Part shown: positions 5,739 through 8,739 of the stretch, in pieces | Layout: each line of letters starts with the position of its first letter | Position numbering within the stretch: the first letter of the stretch is position 1 | From: Methanomassiliicoccus sp. UBA345 | Lineage (GTDB): Archaea; Thermoplasmatota; Thermoplasmata; Methanomassiliicoccales; Methanomassiliicoccaceae | Assembly: GCA_002504525.1 (NCBI GenBank) | Contig: DATD01000016.1 | Span: forward strand, 12,754 to 21,492 | DNA length: 8,739 nucleotides | Direction: 5' to 3' | Program-made: the position numbers and the translations under genes | The notes under the pieces: model-generated | Databases searched by the model: none | The model's input: the letters and a program-made list of their open reading frames with translations, nothing else | What the model was told of the DNA's origin: nothing

Positions 5739-5775
5739 AGTAGTCAAACACAATCTCACAATTGGGGAGTCGAGA

Positions 5776-6522
5776 ATGGTCACCATTGCACCAGCATTCG
5801 ATAACAAGATACATTCTCCAGAAATTGCAGATGCTTTAAAGGCTATATTCAGTCGCTCGGAGATATCAGCTATTCGCGAGATACATTCTGCCCGTGCTAA
5901 CGGTGAAAAATACCCTCAACTGTTTGCCATGGCCAGCGCTCTTGATGTGAGAATCGGCGGCGATGGGCGCTTAGAAATAATCTGTTTCAGGCGGAATCAC
6001 CACGACCATACTGGGAATTACAGGGACGGCTACAGGGATGTATTCCGACCTCTTCAATATGCCATAAGGGACTGCTTCGCAACCATCAATTGGCCCATTC
6101 CACGAGGGGGAGTAATGTGGAGCTGTGGCCATGTGGAAAGCGTGTTGAAGAGAAGATTTGAGGACCAATTGAAAGGGATTGAAAATCTACCGATGGGGAC
6201 GATTATCCAGAGGGTCGAAAGGAAGGGGCGGCTGCTCGATCAATCCACAATTGCTACCCTGCGTAATATCAATTCGGCGTTCTGTATAGCCAAACACGAT
6301 TTCTCGGATGAAAGCGTGCCAGACGAGTACCAAGACGACCCTAACACGCCTACATTCAACCTGCTGGAGGCCATGGCCACGTTCTTCATCTGTAGAAAAA
6401 TGGGCATGGTTCTGAATCCAAGCCTCGCTGCCTTAGCCAGCTATGAAGCTAATAAAACAGTGGAAAGAGAAGATTTCCTTCAAGTAATCATTGAGAAGGT
6501 CGGAAAGTTGGATAATTGTTGA
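5776..6522 (+). CDS. Orphan accessory protein, remotely HEPN-like
   Basis: A 248-residue soluble protein I cannot assign. The start is well supported: GGGGAG sits six bases before the ATG, with a TATA-like box upstream. The N-terminal 100 residues mix helix-like and strand-like segments. Residues 110-175 read WSCGHVESVLKRR, then ENLPMGTIIQRVERKG, then LRNINSAFCIAKHDF. A helix ending in an invariant-looking Asn and Lys-His recalls all-helical HEPN-type or abortive-infection proteins, but the spacing from Arg163 to His174 is not the standard R-x4-6-H, so this is weak. Residues 195-215 form another hydrophobic helix (LLEAMATFFICRKMG). Medium to low GC and its place in the element mark it as accessory. 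It converges on the next gene, with 43 bases between their stops. Confidence 0.7.
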   Translation: MVTIAPAFDNKIHSPEIADALKAIFSRSEISAIREIHSARANGEKYPQLFAMASALDVRIGGDGRLEIICFRRNHHDHTGNYRDGYRDVFRPLQYAIRDCFATINWPIPRGGVMWSCGHVESVLKRRFEDQLKGIENLPMGTIIQRVERKGRLLDQSTIATLRNINSAFCIAKHDFSDESVPDEYQDDPNTPTFNLLEAMATFFICRKMGMVLNPSLAALASYEANKTVEREDFLQVIIEKVGKLDNC

Positions 6523-6531
6523 TTTCAGTAA

Positions 6532-6542
6532 GTTTGTTTTTG
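6532..6542 (+). terminator. T-rich terminator after the orphan
   Basis: A T-rich tract (GTTTGTTTTTG) begins about ten bases after the stop at 6522, typical of archaeal termination, in the gap between convergent genes. Confidence 0.4.
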
Positions 6543-6565
6543 TGCAGCTCTCTCTGTGAAATCAT

Positions 6566-7264
6566 TCATACTGGTTTAATCCAGTAGTTCGCGTGGAAAA
6601 ATGTGATGAACTGTGAACATATGTTGATCAACCTAAAGCAAATGATACAAATTGGGTCTTGCACATCGGTGTCTCCGCGCAGATAGAGCGTAGTTGTGCA
6701 CAAGGAGATATCTCCCCAACATAAACCAGATGATTTTAGATATTTAACCATCTCCACTGTTGTGTCCTTCAGATAAGGATCGTAATCGTAGACCTCACCA
6801 ACAGTGGAAAAATGTAGTAATTCGGATGTATCTGTGACATTTCCCTGCGACCACCCCTCGTTGCGTCGAAAATAATTATTGTACTGATCTACAATATCTT
6901 TGCCGGTGTCTGGCGATCCAAGAACAAAATACTTGCCACTGATAATATCTGGGCTATGCCTGTGAATGTTCAAGTGTCTTAGTTTTAAAACATCGTTCGT
7001 TTCGAACTCTTCTTTAAGCGCCTCCCAAACCTCGAAAAAGTCCTTTGCTTCAGCGCTATCAGACCGTGCGACTGCTCTACTGAACGCTTTCCGGATTTTG
7101 GAATCCTCTGATATCCCAAAACGAAAATGAACGTTTGCCTCATCTAGTAAATAATCTGGAATGGAATTGACCGCGTTTATCAAAGCTGAAAAATAAAACA
7201 CTATCTCTCGTTCATCGCACGCTCGGTCCATGTTTTTTTCATAAAAAGAATTTCGCTTCCTCAT
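6566..7264 (-). CDS. HEPN-like protein with R-x4-H motif
   Basis: A 232-residue protein from ATG 7264. A TTG at 7324 in the same frame would add 20 residues, and an ATG at 7231 would give a shorter form; no ribosome site decides. The N-terminal half looks all-helical (EREIVFYFSALINAVNSIPDYLL, then a long DFFEVWEALKEEF helix) and ends in KLRHLNIHR, an R-x4-H motif (Arg96 and His101) with a polar residue after Arg. That layout is the HEPN signature, found in RNases of toxin-antitoxin and phage-defence systems. The C-terminal 120 residues are of unknown fold, with many aromatic residues and four Cys. RNase activity and defence are inference from the motif. No antitoxin-type partner is recognised next to it. 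It diverges from the broken gene at 7389. Confidence 0.72.
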   Translation of the reverse strand: MRKRNSFYEKNMDRACDEREIVFYFSALINAVNSIPDYLLDEANVHFRFGISEDSKIRKAFSRAVARSDSAEAKDFFEVWEALKEEFETNDVLKLRHLNIHRHSPDIISGKYFVLGSPDTGKDIVDQYNNYFRRNEGWSQGNVTDTSELLHFSTVGEVYDYDPYLKDTTVEMVKYLKSSGLCWGDISLCTTTLYLRGDTDVQDPICIICFRLINICSQFITFFHANYWIKPV

Positions 7265-7388
7265 ATTTATCACGAGCCGCCATGGTATTACCTTGATATG
7301 CCAGTAATCACGTTGTTGGTTCAAAGTTGTTCTTCATTTTTGCATCTGAGGAATTGCATATTTCTATCCTTTTCATTAATGGTAAATT

Positions 7389-7899
7389 ATGACTAACGCC
7401 CGAGTTGAGAACCTTTACCACGATTTCAAAGATATTGTGCTAAAAGAAGCACAGGCCTTGGAGCGGGTTGATCTCTACAAAGAGCATAATTCTAGCTTAA
7501 TAGGCTCGTATGGAATAACGAAGGAGAATTACGAAGCCAATTTCGAGTTAGCCGAATCCATAAAAAAGGATTCTTGACCATCGGTTCATTACCGAGCTGT
7601 TCAACCATATGGAATCAACTGGGATGGGAACGGGCGAAATGATCTCCGAGCTCATGAATACGAAGAGTGATTATCTGGCCACATATTGGTCCGAGATGAA
7701 CGGACATGGCCCGGGAGAGATTGTCCTTGATTATCGCTATCAGCCGGAAAGCCCAGGCTCATTCCCACATCTCGGCCTTATATTCCTTCTATCAATTGAG
7801 CGAACCCCCAATGGTTATAAAATCGCTCTGAACGACAGGCAGAGAATTCAATGGGCCGTGGACGATCTATTGAAGCGAAAGGGCGTGGTAAAAGGATAA
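7389..7899 (+). pseudogene. Hypothetical gene split by a one-base frameshift in an A run
   Basis: Two abutting frames look like one protein. The first, from ATG 7389, runs 62 residues to TGA 7575-7577. The second is open from 7564 to TAA 7897-7899. Its part before the first ATG (7609) also reads as normal protein: KRILDHRFITELFNHM. The first ends ELAESIKKDS. Shifting by one base inside the six-A run at 7562-7567 joins them smoothly (ELAESIKKRILDHRFITE) into about 169 residues. So the sequence has one A too many relative to an intact gene, whether by mutation, assembly error or programmed slippage. The N-terminal half is helical and acidic. The C-terminal half has YLATYWSEMNGHGPGE, a strand-like LIFLLSIER and a basic end. 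No family is recognised. Confidence 0.65.
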
Positions 7900-7922
7900 T
7901 CAGATTGGCAATCATCCTTTTT

Positions 7923-8051
7923 GTGAATGTTGATGAGCACGTAGATCCCGCACCTGTCAACCATTCATCTCCTGTGCTGGAGCGATCGGAGAATAAAAAG
8001 GATGGTCTTTACCGTGCAGTGTATAATGAGATGGTAAATTCTGGCATTTAA
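7923..8051 (+). CDS. Possible 42-residue protein
   Basis: A frame entering from inside the previous gene continues past its stop to TAA 8049-8051. Starts could be TTG 7905 or GTG 7923. The end, LERSENKKDGLYRAVYNEM, has normal charged, helical composition. An AT-rich tract with TTTTT (8061-8067) follows. It could be a tiny gene coupled to the one before, or its displaced C-terminus if a second frameshift exists. No family is recognised. Confidence 0.3.
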   Translation: MNVDEHVDPAPVNHSSPVLERSENKKDGLYRAVYNEMVNSGI

Positions 8052-8132
8052 CAATAAACTATTTTTAGAATATTTGTCCCTGGGAAATCTGGGCTCAAGC
8101 ATAGGATGGTCGGGCATTACCAGATATTCGAA

Positions 8133-8153
8133 CTGGTATCTGTTAGATACCGA
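8133..8153. promoter_or_regulatory. Palindromic GATACC site 3
   Basis: GGTATC (8135-8140), a 5-base centre (TGTTA), then GATACC (8146-8151), with wider similarity to the site at 4120-4140. It lies in the gap between convergent genes, 15 bases from the stop of the right-hand gene, so a shared terminator stem is an alternative. Confidence 0.4.
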
Positions 8154-8166
8154 GCTAATCGAATTG

Positions 8167-8739
8167 TCAATACTTCACTCGCGATAATTTGATTTTACCA
8201 CTAAGGACGTCAGAGAGTTTAATCGCTGTGAAATTTTGGAAAGTTGAATTTGGAATTTGCATTATAGTATCTGGCCCTAGGTAATCTAAATAGCATTTAC
8301 CAACTTGGTGTAGGCACGTATTGAACCCTTCATTGTACGTCTCAACCGCCCTGCCAATATCGATTTCGATCCTTTCCAAATCGCCTTGCCAATTATCGAT
8401 GATTGGGAAAGAAAAATAGATCGGTCTTGGCTCGCCATGTTCATCTTTCTGAATTGCTGTAAATCCACCTAGGAAATGAGCCTTGTTATCTCTAACCAAT
8501 CTCGACTCATCATACCATTTCATGTCGCGCATTACCTTAGAATAAGTGGGTCCGAAAATATCAGTCCCCGCTAGAATCCGTTCTCTCTGCTTATTGAAAT
8601 TGTATGAACAGGTCTCTTTTGTATCAAAGACAAACAAATTGATATTTCCAATGGTGCCCAGTGTTCTGGATAAGAAAGCGTGTTGAATCAATGGGCAGAT
8701 GAGCGCCTGACAAAGTTTTTTCCGGCGTGCGTGAGCACG
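8167..8739 (-). CDS. Accessory protein with R-x4-H motif, 5' end beyond the window
   Basis: The reverse frame is open from the right edge to its stop at 8167, at least 190 codons, with no stop upstream, so the true start is probably outside. A TTG at 8691 is the only start-like codon near the ATG-less N-terminal part and would give 174 residues. Order seen: a basic helix (ARRKKLCQAL), a segment GNINLFVFDTKETCSYNF, then RILAGTDIFGPTYSKVMRDMK, followed by ESRLVRDNKAHFLGGF. RDNKAH is an R-x4-H motif after a helix, which again suggests the HEPN class. A strand-like PIYFSFPIID and further helices follow. No named family is recognised and activity is inferred. Low GC and late position match the element's other cargo. 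Confidence 0.6.
   Translation of the reverse strand, partial: RAHARRKKLCQALICPLIQHAFLSRTLGTIGNINLFVFDTKETCSYNFNKQRERILAGTDIFGPTYSKVMRDMKWYDESRLVRDNKAHFLGGFTAIQKDEHGEPRPIYFSFPIIDNWQGDLERIEIDIGRAVETYNEGFNTCLHQVGKCYLDYLGPDTIMQIPNSTFQNFTAIKLSDVLSGKIKLSRVKY

Larger units (their letters stand above)
4211..5775. other. Region without a recognisable intact gene
   Basis: About 1.5 kb with only short, overlapping open frames of unconvincing composition, and none matches a family I know. Plus-strand candidates besides those listed separately are 4211-4414 (67 residues), a 13-codon ORF 4431-4472 behind GAGGAG, a 17-codon ORF 5182-5235 behind GGGAAGGGGA, and 5325-5552 (75 residues, GTG start). What is visible instead is DNA structure: the 21-base array, several palindromes, at least two TATA-like boxes and coding-like fragments in changing frames. 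It may combine an origin or control region with a decayed gene. Confidence 0.5.

Noticed and set aside
5604..5807. Minus-strand 67-codon open frame
   Set aside because: It overlaps the promoter, ribosome site and start of the better-supported gene at 5776, and has unconvincing composition.
8090..8099. TGGGCTCAAG as a possible attR copy of the tRNA end
   Set aside because: Only eight bases match, in inverted orientation, and none of the T-arm is present. A match of that length is not unusual in this much sequence.

Overview
The window looks like archaeal chromosome, most likely a GC-rich euryarchaeote of the Thermoplasmata/Methanomassiliicoccales kind; the exact order is inference. Signs of an archaeon are an archaeal-type Kae1 gene, TATA-like boxes about 25-30 bases ahead of very short leaders, and a tRNA gene that does not encode its CCA end.

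The left part (1-2601) is compact, GC-rich host DNA. On the minus strand are a glutaredoxin-like thiol protein and the first two thirds of the KEOPS tRNA-modification enzyme Kae1, which runs off the left edge. Diverging on the plus strand are a small protein with four CxxC pairs, a short-chain dehydrogenase/reductase, a closely coupled two-helix membrane protein and tRNA-Val(GAC).

From the 3' end of that tRNA onward the DNA changes character. Base composition falls, codon use becomes AT-richer and gene density drops. A tyrosine recombinase gene lies 39 bases past the tRNA with its 3' end facing it, the usual arrangement of an element integrated at a tRNA gene. No second copy of the tRNA 3' end is present, so the far end of the element is beyond base 8739.

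Inside the element, 3835-5775 has no gene I can recognise but much DNA structure. There are several inverted repeats, a possible small RNA, and a recurring GATACCGGACG-like motif. The motif occurs as a four-copy array with exact 21-base spacing (4609-4692) and as half of palindromes with 5-base centres near 4122, 5511 and, diverged, 8133. This looks like a set of binding sites for an element-encoded DNA-binding protein, or origin iterons. Coding-like fragments in shifting frames across 4426-5154 suggest a decayed gene.

The right part (5776-8739) carries unfamiliar accessory genes: a 248-residue orphan, a convergent protein with a HEPN-like R-x4-H motif, a gene split by a one-base shift in an A run, a possible tiny gene, and a protein cut by the right edge that also has an R-x4-H motif. 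This looks like variable cargo, possibly defence or toxin-like, but no function is established.
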